This document shows, in pieces, positions 1 to 8,403 of a DNA stretch of 64,000 nucleotides (position 1 is the first letter of the stretch; every line of letters begins with the position of its first letter). Below the pieces are notes generated by a model. The model was not told the origin of the DNA, did no database searches, and was given only the letters and a program-made list of their open reading frames with translations. The position numbers and the translations under genes were made by a program. The DNA comes from Alistipes senegalensis JC50 (GTDB taxonomy: Bacteria; Bacteroidota; Bacteroidia; Bacteroidales; Rikenellaceae), in assembly GCF_025145645.1 (NCBI RefSeq), contig NZ_CP102252.1:2976001-3040000 (forward strand), written 5' to 3'.

Positions 1-2
1 AG

Positions 3-1229
3 CCGAAATTCTATGTAATCAATTTCGACGACCCGCGACGGTCGCACCGCTGCAACCCCATACACCCCGACTTCATGGAGGATATTACCGACGCTTACGA
101 GAGTGCCTATACCATCATGCTCAACCTCAATAAGACGTGGGTGCAGAAGCAGGGCGACTTTTTCGTCGAATCGCCGATCATCCTCTTCGCAGCAATTATT
201 TGGTATCTCAAAATTTACCGAAACGGGAAATATTGCACCTTCCCGCACGCCGTCGAGTTCCTGAACCGTCGTTACGAGGATATTTTTCCGATTCTCTCCT
301 CGTATCCCGAACTCGAAAACTACCTCTCGCCCTTTATGGACGCATGGCTCGGCGGGGCGGCGGAGCAGTTGCAGGGGCAGATCGCATCGGCGAAAATCCC
401 GCTCTCGCGTATGATCTCGCCGCAGCTTTACTGGGTCATGTCCGACAGCGATTTTACCCTCGACATCAACAACCCGCAGGAGCCGAAGATCCTCTGCGTC
501 GGCAACAATCCCGACCGTCAGAACATTTACGGCGCGGCTCTCGGCCTGTATAACTCGCGCATCGTGAAACTCGTCAATAAGAAAGGCAAACTCAAATCCT
601 CGATTATCATCGACGAGCTGCCGACCATCTATTTCAAGGGGTTGGACAACCTGATCGCCACTGCCCGCAGCAACAAGGTCGCCGTGCTTCTGGGCTTTCA
701 GGATTTCTCACAGCTTGTCCGCGACTATGGCGACAAAGAGGCCAAAGTCGTGATGAACACCGTCGGCAATATCTTCTCCGGTCAGGTGGTAGGCGAAACG
801 GCCAAGACGCTTTCAGAACGCTTCGGAAAGGTCTTGCAGCGGCGGCAGAGCATAACCATCAACCGCAACGACAAGTCCACATCCATCAATACGCAGATGG
901 ATTCGCTCATCCCGCCCTCGAAGATTTCCTCTCTGACGCAGGGGATGTTCGTCGGCTCCGTAGCCGATACGTTCGACGAGCGGATCGAGCAAAAGATTTT
1001 CCACTGCGAAATCGTCGTGGACGCCGAAAAGGTGAAGCGGGAAGAGAAAGCCTACAAACCCATACCCGTCATTACCGATTTCACGGACGAGGAGGGCAAC
1101 GACCGCATGAAAGAGCAGATTCAGGAGAACTACAATCGGATCAAGGCCGACGTGAAACGGATTGTCACCGACGAGTTGGAACGCATCAAGAACGATCCGG
1201 CGCTGGCGCATCTGTTGCAGCAGAAATAG
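3..1229 (+). CDS. VirD4/TraG-like conjugation coupling protein, 3' part
   Basis: C-terminal ~408 residues of a type IV coupling ATPase of Bacteroidales conjugative elements (MobC/TraG group), which brings the relaxosome to the mating pore at the inner membrane. The frame is open from base 3, so the 5' end with Walker A lies outside the window. A Walker B-like strand (SSIIIDELPT) is followed by ARSNKVAVLLGFQDFSQL, typical of the family's sensor region, and by a charged C-terminal tail. The following genes are on the opposite strand, so this ends a transfer operon. Family assignment is secure; the exact subfamily name is inferred. Confidence 0.85.
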   Translation, partial: PKFYVINFDDPRRSHRCNPIHPDFMEDITDAYESAYTIMLNLNKTWVQKQGDFFVESPIILFAAIIWYLKIYRNGKYCTFPHAVEFLNRRYEDIFPILSSYPELENYLSPFMDAWLGGAAEQLQGQIASAKIPLSRMISPQLYWVMSDSDFTLDINNPQEPKILCVGNNPDRQNIYGAALGLYNSRIVKLVNKKGKLKSSIIIDELPTIYFKGLDNLIATARSNKVAVLLGFQDFSQLVRDYGDKEAKVVMNTVGNIFSGQVVGETAKTLSERFGKVLQRRQSITINRNDKSTSINTQMDSLIPPSKISSLTQGMFVGSVADTFDERIEQKIFHCEIVVDAEKVKREEKAYKPIPVITDFTDEEGNDRMKEQIQENYNRIKADVKRIVTDELERIKNDPALAHLLQQK

Positions 1230-1257
1230 CCGGAACTGAAAAACGGAGGGGCGTCGA

Positions 1258-1587
1258 TTATTCGTTACCCTCCGTTTCTTTTTGCAGTTTGGCGATAGCC
1301 GCCTTCGCGTTGTCCTGAAAGAACTGCCGCCACTGCTTGTCATTTCTCAAGGTGATATGCCATTCGTCCTCCAACACGCTTATCGCCCGTTTGCGGATTT
1401 CCACCAACTCGTTTTCTGTCGGGAACCTGCCGGAATACTCCCGATGTTCCCGGATACACGAGCGGATATAATCCCGCAGTAACATCTTCTCGTAACTATC
1501 GAGGCGGGAAAAACGCCTGCTTTCCGAAAAGACAGGCATATTATCCACGTCTGCATCGTCGAAGACAGATTCGTCGTCATAGTACAT
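1258..1587 (-). CDS. Hypothetical acidic protein downstream of yhcG
   Basis: 109 residues with an acidic N-terminus (MYYDDESVFDDADVDN) and a helical, charged remainder; no signal peptide or membrane segment. It starts 2 bases after the stop of the YhcG-like gene and is surely cotranscribed with it. I do not recognise the family. The tight linkage suggests a partner of the nuclease or an element maintenance protein, but nothing in the sequence shows a catalytic motif. Confidence 0.6.
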   Translation of the reverse strand: MYYDDESVFDDADVDNMPVFSESRRFSRLDSYEKMLLRDYIRSCIREHREYSGRFPTENELVEIRKRAISVLEDEWHITLRNDKQWRQFFQDNAKAAIAKLQKETEGNE

Positions 1588-1589
1588 GG

Positions 1590-2648
1590 CTATACCTCCT
1601 CCTTTGGGGAATTATCGTGTTGCAGGCGGAAGAACGTCTTTTGCCGCTCGATCTCTTCGCGCAACTCCTCCTCGGTGGGCATATAGAGCATATATTTCGA
1701 GGCAAACAGACGGTCGTTGTCGTGCAACACGGAGTAGCGGGCGATGTCCTCATCCGTTTCCGAGCATAAAACGATGCCGATGGTCGGGTTGTCTCCCTCG
1801 CCGCGCACTCGCTCGTCGTACATCCGCACGTACATATCCATCTGCCCGACGTCTTGGTGCGTGATGGTCGTCGTTTTGAGGTCGATCAGCACGAACGATT
1901 TAAGAATGTAGTTGTAGAACACGAGGTCGATAAAATAATCTTTCTTCTCGGTGCGGACTAATTTCTGCCGCGCGACGAACGAGAAGCCTTTGCCCAATTC
2001 GAGCAGGAATTTTTGCAGGTTGCCGATGATGGCTCCTTCTAATTCCGTTTCCGTAAAATCACTGTTGGGCGAAAGGCCGATGAACTCCGCGACGGTCGGG
2101 TTCTTGATGAACTCCATGCGGTCTTTATCGAACGGAGCGGTCAGTGCTTTCATCTCGCCCTCGACCGTATCTTTGTGCTGCGAGAGCAGCAACCGTTCGT
2201 AATACTGCGAACCGATATTGCGGTCGAGCGTGCGGTAGCTCCACATCTGTTCGGCGGCCTCTTTCAAATACCACGTGCGGGCATTGACGTTGGAAACACT
2301 CAACAACCGCTTGTAATGCGACCATGTCAAAATTCCCCACGCTGTGGGGAGTTTTTCGGGAAAGGCGAGATAGAACTGTCGAAAATAGTACAACGAGTTT
2401 ACTGAAAACCCTTTGCCGAACTCCGCTGTAAGTTCTTTCGAGAGCGATTTCAACAACTGCGAACCATAATCGGCGCGGTCTTTACCCTGCTGCTCCTGCT
2501 CCACGATGCGCTTGCCCATCTGCCAATAAGCCTCGACCATCGCCGAGTTAATGGCGGTGTATGCCTTTTGACGGGCTTGTGTTACGATGCGTTTGATTTC
2601 GCCGATGAAATCCGCGTTATATAACAATATGCGATCTTCGTTTTTCAT
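1590..2648 (-). CDS. YhcG-like PDDEXK nuclease (DUF1016)
   Basis: 352 residues. The N-terminal DUF1016_N domain (about 1-150, with SVNSLYYFRQFYLAFPE) is followed by a PDDEXK nuclease domain (about 190-340). Likely catalytic residues lie in FIDLVFYN and FVLIDLKT, spaced as in the family. YhcG proteins are nuclease-superfamily members often found beside restriction systems or on mobile elements; their substrate is not settled. It heads a two-gene minus-strand unit. No methylase or specificity subunit is nearby, so a classical restriction role is not supported here. Confidence 0.85.
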   Translation of the reverse strand: MKNEDRILLYNADFIGEIKRIVTQARQKAYTAINSAMVEAYWQMGKRIVEQEQQGKDRADYGSQLLKSLSKELTAEFGKGFSVNSLYYFRQFYLAFPEKLPTAWGILTWSHYKRLLSVSNVNARTWYLKEAAEQMWSYRTLDRNIGSQYYERLLLSQHKDTVEGEMKALTAPFDKDRMEFIKNPTVAEFIGLSPNSDFTETELEGAIIGNLQKFLLELGKGFSFVARQKLVRTEKKDYFIDLVFYNYILKSFVLIDLKTTTITHQDVGQMDMYVRMYDERVRGEGDNPTIGIVLCSETDEDIARYSVLHDNDRLFASKYMLYMPTEEELREEIERQKTFFRLQHDNSPKEEV

Positions 2649-2695
2649 CCGGAATGAATTGATTTACAAAGGTAGCGAAATTCTCGATAAGTTTA

Positions 2696-2851
2696 ATGCT
2701 CGGACAACCGCTGAATGAAGAAAGCGCAAATAAGGTGTCAGACGTGTCGTCGAATTTCAAGGTATGGATAAACAAGAACCACGACAGGATTCAAAAGGCA
2801 ACCAAGAATAGGACACATCCTTATTTCCTGAGATACAACAGAATATGGTAG
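2696..2851 (+). CDS. Small ORF, possible phage head-protein remnant
   Basis: An ATG-started frame of 51 codons ends at TAG. The peptide contains FKVWINKNHDRIQKATKN and then a PYFLRYN motif. This resembles the C-terminus of Mu gpF-like phage minor head proteins, which often end with a similar W..N..RI..A..R.T.PYF pattern. If so, it is a remnant cut off from its N-terminus. It is convergent with the antitoxin gene and followed at once by a strong terminator hairpin. It could also be an independent small gene. Confidence 0.35.
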   Translation: MLGQPLNEESANKVSDVSSNFKVWINKNHDRIQKATKNRTHPYFLRYNRIW

Positions 2852-2860
2852 CACAAGCAC

Positions 2861-2896
2861 AAAATAAGGGCGGTCATCATTGGCCGCCCTTATTTT
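2861..2896. terminator. Bidirectional terminator hairpin
   Basis: Perfect 13-bp stem (AAAATAAGGGCGG with its complement) and a 10-base loop. It has A/T runs on both sides and lies between the convergent small ORF and the antitoxin gene. Confidence 0.8.
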
Positions 2897-2909
2897 CAGA
2901 TTCCGTCGC

Positions 2910-3272
2910 TCACGCCCAAATCACGTCGAGGCGTAACATGATACCCAACGCAGATGCGATGCGAATAAACGAGGAGAGTTGCAAATCGGTTTCTCCTTTT
3001 TCGATACGATTGATGTAGGTGCGTTCCCGTCCCACACGTTCGGCAAGTTCCTTTTGCGTCATACCGAGTTCTTTGCGCCGCTCCCGCAGCATTTCGCCAT
3101 AATACCATGCACGAGCCTTTGCATCGAACTCCTCCCGTTCCGGAGTGCCGACCTCGCCAACCTCTTTGCCGAGTACCGTTTCGGCCTTTACGAACCCCTG
3201 TTTCTTGCTGAAATCCGTCTGCCGGAGTTTCTGCAATTCCTCTGCTGTTAATCGGTTGTTTGTCGTACTCAT
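2910..3272 (-). CDS. XRE-family HTH antitoxin (HigA-like)
   Basis: 120 residues with a C-terminal helix-turn-helix: LRERRKELGMTQKELAERVG, then RTYINRIEKGETDLQLSSFIRIASALG. The N-terminus (QKLRQTDFSKKQG) is an extended linker seen in antitoxins of RelE/HigB pairs. The start overlaps the stop of the upstream toxin reading frame, the usual toxin-first arrangement of such pairs. It should bind its own promoter and, normally, neutralise the toxin, but that partner is interrupted here. Confidence 0.85.
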   Translation of the reverse strand: MSTTNNRLTAEELQKLRQTDFSKKQGFVKAETVLGKEVGEVGTPEREEFDAKARAWYYGEMLRERRKELGMTQKELAERVGRERTYINRIEKGETDLQLSSFIRIASALGIMLRLDVIWA

Positions 3273-3601
3273 AGCAATTTCCTTAAAATGTTGATAGCCT
3301 TTGTAATCTCTTTGTCGTAATCCTTTGTGCTTTTCTTCACAAAGCCGTTCAGTAGGATAACGCTCGATGCGAGGCTGATATTCTCATTGTCTGCCGAAAA
3401 CAGGATAACCCGAACTTCATTATCAACCGAAACACGCAACTCGTAAAAATCAGTATTCATCAATTTCTTCACGAACTTGGTCGGTATCGGCCGTACGGTT
3501 CCTAAAATTGATACCGCATAGCGCAGTTTTTCACGGGTGCGAGGGCTCTAACTCTGTTCAAAATCAATGTATTCCGGCGAAAATATCAAATTTCGTTTCA
3601 T
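3269..3601 (-). pseudogene. RelE/HigB-like toxin interrupted by an in-frame amber stop
   Basis: From an ATG at 3601 the frame reads MKRNLIFSPEYIDFEQS, then TAG at 3548-3550, and then continues in the same frame with SPRTREKLRYAVSILGTV and NTDFYELRVSVDNEVRVI to the end. The downstream part matches the HigB/RelE core (basic helix, FYELRVS strand, VILLNGF.KKSTKDY C-terminus). A single stop at codon 18 removes the first strand. A GTG at 3472 could restart translation but would give only 67 residues. The toxin is probably inactive while the antitoxin stays intact. Confidence 0.75.
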
Positions 3602-3764
3602 TCTTATCGTTATTTCTACAATGTAAAAGTAATTAATTAGTTACACTTGTACAAATCTGTTACAAGAAATGTGCCTATTTACTCCGTATTTTTCTCTGCA
3701 CGGGTTCTTTTGCGATGCGACACCGCCGAGCATTGTCCGGATTATCGGGAGTGATTTTCAAATT

Positions 3765-3881
3765 TCACAGGCGGGACGCCTTGCAACCAATCTGTTCGGG
3801 CGTGAAATTCTCGTATATTACCGACAATGAAGCAAGTAAATTATTGAACGCCACAAGATAGATAAATTCCAATTCACTCAT
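3765..3881 (-). CDS. Small ORF, 38 aa, strong Shine-Dalgarno
   Basis: The frame encodes MSELEFIYLVAFNNLLASLS and a short polar tail. It is preceded by AAAGGAGGG seven bases before the ATG, unusually strong for this phylum. Its ATG overlaps the TGA of the upstream small gene (ATGA), so translation is probably coupled. No known family; part of a cluster of tiny genes typical of phage or conjugative elements. Confidence 0.45.
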   Translation of the reverse strand: MSELEFIYLVAFNNLLASLSVIYENFTPEQIGCKASRL

Positions 3882-4137
3882 TGTTGCCCTCCTTTCGATA
3901 CCAGCATCAGTTGGTTGAGACGGTCAGGAAACCAATATGCGTCGCTATCTAAAAAGACAATGCCGAATCCTCGTTTTTGGGATAACGATGCGGGCACAGA
4001 AAACTATCCGGCTTGCAAAATCCCAACACTTCATGAGGACAGAACGCTACCCTATAATCGTTGGTAAACATAATCGTATCACCGACGGCTAAATCGTTAT
4101 TTGTGCTTATCACGTCCCAGAGATGAACGTAAATCAT
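3878..4137 (-). pseudogene. Small gene with an apparent 1-base frameshift in an A run
   Basis: The frame from 4137 (MIYVHLWDVISTNNDLAVGD...) runs to a stop at 3949. A second frame, with protein-like content (GFGIVFLDSDAYWFPDRLNQ), continues to a TGA that overlaps the next gene's ATG. Adding one base to the five-base run at 3974-3978 (A5 on the coding strand) joins the two into one ~86-residue protein. This points to a real frameshift, a sequencing slip, or a slippery phase-variable run. Function unknown. Confidence 0.4.
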
Positions 4138-4198
4138 CTTACCGTGTTTCGCTTCTAATTCAGCTTTCCAATGTAGAAATTATAACTTCGATTCATAA

Positions 4199-4387
4199 CT
4201 AATGTGCTATCTGATAAATCATCGGTTCTTTCGGCACGTTGTAAATCCAACTGCCACAACGTACCAGCAAGGCATCCTTGCCATAGAACATCTTTTTCAT
4301 GCCAGTAATGCTGCCAGTAATGTAATAGGGAAACTGGTCGATTTTAAGACGTTCTCCGTCTGCTTTGTACTGGGTTTTCGTTCTCAT
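4199..4387 (-). CDS. Small hypothetical protein, 62 aa
   Basis: Encodes MRTKTQYKADGERLKIDQFP followed by a tail rich in aromatic residues. Its ATG overlaps the stop of the upstream 45-codon gene by four bases (ATGA), an arrangement expected of coupled small genes. No signal peptide; no recognised family. The local AT content is higher than in the neighbouring chromosomal-type genes, suggesting mobile-element origin. Confidence 0.5.
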   Translation of the reverse strand: MRTKTQYKADGERLKIDQFPYYITGSITGMKKMFYGKDALLVRCGSWIYNVPKEPMIYQIAH

Positions 4388-4521
4388 TTATTTAATTCAT
4401 CCATGTTACAATGTTTCTCGGCATATTCTTCTGCTTGCGCTCTGCTGTCGGCTTTGATTTTGAACTCGCCCCTGAACACGTACTGAACAGGAACGGTATA
4501 AACTTGTTTTTTGTCGCTCAT
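4384..4521 (-). CDS. DpnD/PcfM-like small protein
   Basis: 45 residues beginning MSDKKQVYTVPVQYVFRGEF, then KIKADSRAQAEEYAEKHC. The pattern of a strand pair, 'KADS.A.AEEYA' and a short helix resembles DpnD/PcfM-like domains of conjugative and phage elements, whose role is not known. First gene of the small-gene cluster 4521-3765. Assignment rests on the short motif only. Confidence 0.45.
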   Translation of the reverse strand: MSDKKQVYTVPVQYVFRGEFKIKADSRAQAEEYAEKHCNMDELNK

Positions 4522-4750
4522 TACTTCAGGTTTTGCTGCCTGACAATATCAGGAGATTTTACGAATATCTTCATTGGAATATATTTCTACTATACTCTCC
4601 TTTACTCTACTATGGGGTGCTGAAACACCGAAATTTCGCCGTAATTTATTGATTTTCATATAATTTCGGCGTATCATAATTACGTAAAGTCGGAATATGT
4701 CATTTTGATAGACATATCCGGTTCTCTTATTATCGCAGGAGATACGAAAA

Positions 4751-4774
4751 CGCGGGACAGATTGCTGTCCCGCG
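4751..4774 (-). terminator. Terminator after the RteC-like gene
   Basis: Perfect 10-bp stem (CGCGGGACAG with its complement) with a 4-base loop, followed on the minus strand by TTTT. It lies 16 bases beyond the stop at 4791. Confidence 0.7.
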
Positions 4775-4790
4775 CAGTTGGAAACAAGGG

Positions 4791-5393
4791 TTATTTGCGG
4801 CGCTCGCGTTCCTTTTCATCGTCGCGCTGCATCCGCAGGTTCAGTCGCTCACGCATCTTGTCGAGAAAGTACGTCCGGCTGTCGTTCTTGCGGCGTTTCA
4901 TATCCAAATAGGCGTCGTAGCAATTACGAACGTTGATCTCCAGCCCGAACCGCGAGCTGAAGAGAGCGATCAACTCGTTGATCGACGCTTCGCCGTCATT
5001 GATGCAGCGCATTTCCTGCAAACCGTAGATCAGTTCGACCAATTCGACGAGTGTTCCCGTCCAGCGGATACGCGGTACGGATGGCTTGGGTTGACCGCCG
5101 TAACGGGCGAGCAGCTCCAGTTCGGTATCGATATATCCGATTGCGATCTGTACCGTAGGATCGAACGGGCGTATCGCTGTCATGTCGATACGTTGCGGAT
5201 CGTCGAGCCAAGCATCCAACCGGATGCGGGTATGCTGCAAGGTCCTGAACAGTTCGATGTCCTGTTCTGTGGTTTCATAAAGTTTATGCAGGGTCCGGGC
5301 TAATTGCGCCAGACGAACCTGTCGTTGACCCGCATCCGTAACGGGCTCGGCCGCCATACGGAACAGCAGATCTTCGCTGATATGTCTTGTCAT
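4791..5393 (-). CDS. RteC family regulator
   Basis: 200 residues. The C-terminal half carries the RteC signature (WTGTLVELVELIYGLQE...CINDGEASINELIALFSSRFGL, then DMKRRKNDSRTYFLDKMRERL). RteC proteins activate excision operons of Bacteroides conjugative transposons. It is shorter than the second RteC protein in this window (47457) and lies close to the coupling-protein end, so it probably belongs to that conjugative element. It ends in a charged tail (RDDEKERERRK) and has its own terminator. Confidence 0.75.
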   Translation of the reverse strand: MTRHISEDLLFRMAAEPVTDAGQRQVRLAQLARTLHKLYETTEQDIELFRTLQHTRIRLDAWLDDPQRIDMTAIRPFDPTVQIAIGYIDTELELLARYGGQPKPSVPRIRWTGTLVELVELIYGLQEMRCINDGEASINELIALFSSRFGLEINVRNCYDAYLDMKRRKNDSRTYFLDKMRERLNLRMQRDDEKERERRK

Positions 5394-5498
5394 GTTTTTC
5401 TGTTTTCGAGTAAATAAATCCGTTCATACACCGTTTTTCGACAAATTGCCGAGGTGGGGATTTGTTTCTCTGAACAGATGCGGGAAAAAATTTAGTTG

Positions 5499-6857
5499 TT
5501 AGCTAATAACGAGCACGTGTACGCTTTCTTCCGTTCCGACTTGCATCTCGGATGCGCTCGCGACACCTGCCCGTTGCATTTCCTTGTGCTTAAACAATCG
5601 TTTGTGTTGTTCCTCCAACTCCGGGAAATGTCGTTTGATGAAATCCCTGAAGGAACAATCGTTCAAACCGAAGCGGTGGGCGATAGATTTTAACGACTCG
5701 GGCGTAGTTTCGTAGACACGGATCGCCTCGACGTACTTCTCCATGCTGCGGCGCGACACCATGCGTCCGTTGGCGTCCTTTACCATTCCTTGCCTTGCGT
5801 ACAGCTCCGGCTCGTGCTCTTTGAGGTAGCTGCGGAAACATTCCGCATGCAATCCGTATATCGCAGCGACTGCGGCCGTCGATAAATTATTCTCTTTCAA
5901 ATGTCGGATCGCGCCGGCGTATTTGGCTTTCGTCGCGGGGTTGTATTTGCGTGTTTTCGACCAATCCACCGGGCGCCCCTCCTCGCAGGGGATATTCTTT
6001 CGCTCGCAGATCGACTCCCTGTGCCACTTTTGCAGATAGGCATAAAAGCCCTTCTTGGACACGTTCGTCTGCCGGGCGATGCGGGCGGCCGACTGCGGGG
6101 TCGTGCGATAGAGCCGCAGCGCTTCGGCATATTTCTGCACGATGGCCGGCGACGGAGCGTGCGTGCTTCCGCGGCCGGTGATCTCTCCTTTACGCTGCTG
6201 CCCGACGGCCTGTTTCCGAATTCCGATGCGTCGGGCTACGAGTTCCTTGTGATAGAAGAGCAGATGCTGCTCCAGTCCCGAACAGGAGACCCCGCACGAC
6301 TCGGCGGCTTCCCGTACCGTGACGTAACGGTCCGCTCGCAACAGTTCGACTGCATCGGCATACTGCTCCCGACAACAGCGTCGGCTCCCGCGAGTCAGAC
6401 GGTCGTCGTAGCCTAAGCGCAGGCGTTCCGCCTCGCGCCGCTCGAGCACTCCCGGATAATGCGTCCGCAACTGGCGGGCGAGCCCCGAACCGTCCACGCC
6501 GAAACGGCCGGCGAACTCCGAGAGGTTCTTTTCGAGATGTTCCATGCGTTCGCATGCCTCGATCGCTTTCCGGTATTTGGCTCGGGTAGCGGGACGCTGC
6601 CCGCGTAAACCGCCCATCTTGATATGGAGGGCTTGTTCGCTATCGCACGCGATGTCATACCGGGCGAGCATTAAGTGGCGGTGATATTTACCGATATGAC
6701 CGCTCAACCCCGACGGTGTAAGACCGCAGATTCGGCATATTTCGCGGCACGACAGTCCGGTGCTGCCGTACAGCTCCACAGCCTCGCGGTATTTCGTCTC
6801 GCTTCGAACCGTGGGTCTCGGCGGACAAGTTTTCTTATTTGCAGAATCGACTGTCAT
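5499..6857 (-). CDS. Tandem helix-turn-helix repeat protein (six repeats)
   Basis: 452 residues made of six repeats of about 55-70 residues. Each opens with a KYxEAVxLY-like helix, continues with a tri-helical HTH core (for example LSCREICRICGLTPSGLSGH) and closes with '..H...L..R'. The repeats start near residues 20, 90, 165, 245, 310 and 375. I do not know a named family. The design implies binding of long or repeated DNA. Start 6857 was chosen because it overlaps the upstream gene's stop (ATGA) and aligns with the paralogue's start at 15329. No catalytic residues or sensor domain are seen. Confidence 0.7.
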   Translation of the reverse strand: MTVDSANKKTCPPRPTVRSETKYREAVELYGSTGLSCREICRICGLTPSGLSGHIGKYHRHLMLARYDIACDSEQALHIKMGGLRGQRPATRAKYRKAIEACERMEHLEKNLSEFAGRFGVDGSGLARQLRTHYPGVLERREAERLRLGYDDRLTRGSRRCCREQYADAVELLRADRYVTVREAAESCGVSCSGLEQHLLFYHKELVARRIGIRKQAVGQQRKGEITGRGSTHAPSPAIVQKYAEALRLYRTTPQSAARIARQTNVSKKGFYAYLQKWHRESICERKNIPCEEGRPVDWSKTRKYNPATKAKYAGAIRHLKENNLSTAAVAAIYGLHAECFRSYLKEHEPELYARQGMVKDANGRMVSRRSMEKYVEAIRVYETTPESLKSIAHRFGLNDCSFRDFIKRHFPELEEQHKRLFKHKEMQRAGVASASEMQVGTEESVHVLVIS

Positions 6858-7120
6858 TTTCGGGATTTCATTCGATCGGTTCCTTCCACGCCACATCGCC
6901 ACGTTCTGCGTTTGTTCAGGAGCAGCCCGACGAGAAACAGATTCGTAAGCGTCAGCCCTGCAACGAATGCCGTGAATACAGAGAAGAACTGTCGCAGCAG
7001 CAGGAATATCCCCGCAACGACGATTATTCCGGCGGCAAATCGGGCCAGCAGTGAAATCACGGCTGAACAGACAGGGACAAGTATCTCAGCCTGAGCGTCA
7101 TGTTCGTAAGATTCGTACAT
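6854..7120 (-). CDS. Small membrane protein coupled to the tandem-HTH gene
   Basis: 88 residues with two hydrophobic segments (about 13-44 and 46-68) and a basic C-terminus (NKRRTWRCGVEG...). Its TGA overlaps the ATG of the tandem-HTH gene, so the two are translationally coupled. It might tether or sense for the regulator, but that is inference; no family recognised. Confidence 0.55.
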   Translation of the reverse strand: MYESYEHDAQAEILVPVCSAVISLLARFAAGIIVVAGIFLLLRQFFSVFTAFVAGLTLTNLFLVGLLLNKRRTWRCGVEGTDRMKSRK

Positions 7121-7266
7121 AACTATCGATTTTCAGTATTACGCGGCATACCTGTCGATCTGCTGCGGACAATTTCATTCGAGCGAAAAAAGCGCAGGAC
7201 CCGATCTGCTTCGTTATAGCAAGAGTCCACCAGACCTTCGGTTCGACAGACCGAGCCCCGCAATTA

Positions 7267-8400
7267 TCAATAGCCTTCGCCGTCGGATGCCCGTTCTCCG
7301 GTTTTGCGACTCAAGGCTCCCCATACATACCAGATGTAGGCCACCACGAAGGGAATGAACAGTGATACCCACGCCATCGTCTTGAGCGTGAAGAGGCTCG
7401 ACGAGGAGTTCGAGATCGTCAGCGACGACTGCATGTCCGTCAGCGAGGGATAGTAGGCCGTGCCGTTCCACCCGGCCAGCAGAAGCAGCGACAGCACCGT
7501 GAGGACCGTGCCGGCACCTCCGAACCAGATGGCCTGCCGCTTGCCGTGCCATCCCAGAAAGAGACTCCACAGCACAGCTGCCACGCCGACAAGCAGTATA
7601 ACTGCCACATAGGGCATATCCATGAGGTTGTGCAGGTATTTGCAGGGTTCGACGGAGATGATCTCCGCGGCGTTCGCCGTCCATCCGTCAGCGACGAGCA
7701 ATCCTGCGGTCCAGATGACGAAGTGCAGGACGAACAACGGGCCGAAGATCCGCACACCGCGACGTGCACGCCGTAGAATCGCCTCGTCGTCGATTTGGTG
7801 CATGAAGTATTGGCATGCAAGCGTCTTGGTAAGCATCACCAGCGCCGCACCCAGCAGGACGTTGCGCCACTCGGCGATGGCTTCGAGCCCGTGCCACGGC
7901 GTCGCCCATTGCGAGATGACCGCCGCGCCGCCCTGATTGGCGAGGTTGAGGCGATCGACCGTGAATTCCGCTCCCGTGAAGAAGGTCCCCACGGCGGTGC
8001 CGATCAGCAGCGGCCCCAGAACGCCGTTAATCAGCAGAAAGGCGTTGAAAGTCCGCTCGCCGAAGACGTTGGCGGGTTTGCGGCGGTATTCGTAGGCCAC
8101 GGCCTGCAGCACGAAGCAGAAGAGAATGGCCATCCAGACGTAGAACGCCCCGCCGAACGACGTGGAGTAAAAGAGCGGGAACGAGGCGAAGAACGCGCCG
8201 CCGAATGTCACCAGCGTGGTGAAAGTAAGTTCCCATTTGTGGCCCAGCACGCCGGTCAGCAGGTTGCGTTCGCGCTCGTTGCGCCCCAGCGCGTAGAGCA
8301 GCGCCTGTCCGCCCTGCACGAACATCAGGAAGACCAGCAGGGCCCCAAAAAGCGAAATGATGAACCACCAGTAGTGTTGGAGCAGTGTGATCGTATCCAT
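7267..8400 (-). CDS. cydB: Cytochrome bd oxidase subunit II
   Basis: 377 residues with about nine transmembrane segments; starts with LLQHYWWFIISLFGALLVFL and contains the conserved RNERERNLL...GHKWELTFTTLVTFGGAFFA stretch. CydB supports the haem-bearing CydA in quinol oxidation with reduction of O2, giving oxygen tolerance in anaerobic Bacteroidales. It starts 3 bases after the cydA stop. CydB appears intact, but its partner is frameshifted in this sequence. Confidence 0.95.
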   Translation of the reverse strand: MDTITLLQHYWWFIISLFGALLVFLMFVQGGQALLYALGRNERERNLLTGVLGHKWELTFTTLVTFGGAFFASFPLFYSTSFGGAFYVWMAILFCFVLQAVAYEYRRKPANVFGERTFNAFLLINGVLGPLLIGTAVGTFFTGAEFTVDRLNLANQGGAAVISQWATPWHGLEAIAEWRNVLLGAALVMLTKTLACQYFMHQIDDEAILRRARRGVRIFGPLFVLHFVIWTAGLLVADGWTANAAEIISVEPCKYLHNLMDMPYVAVILLVGVAAVLWSLFLGWHGKRQAIWFGGAGTVLTVLSLLLLAGWNGTAYYPSLTDMQSSLTISNSSSSLFTLKTMAWVSLFIPFVVAYIWYVWGALSRKTGERASDGEGY

Positions 8401-8403
8401 GAA

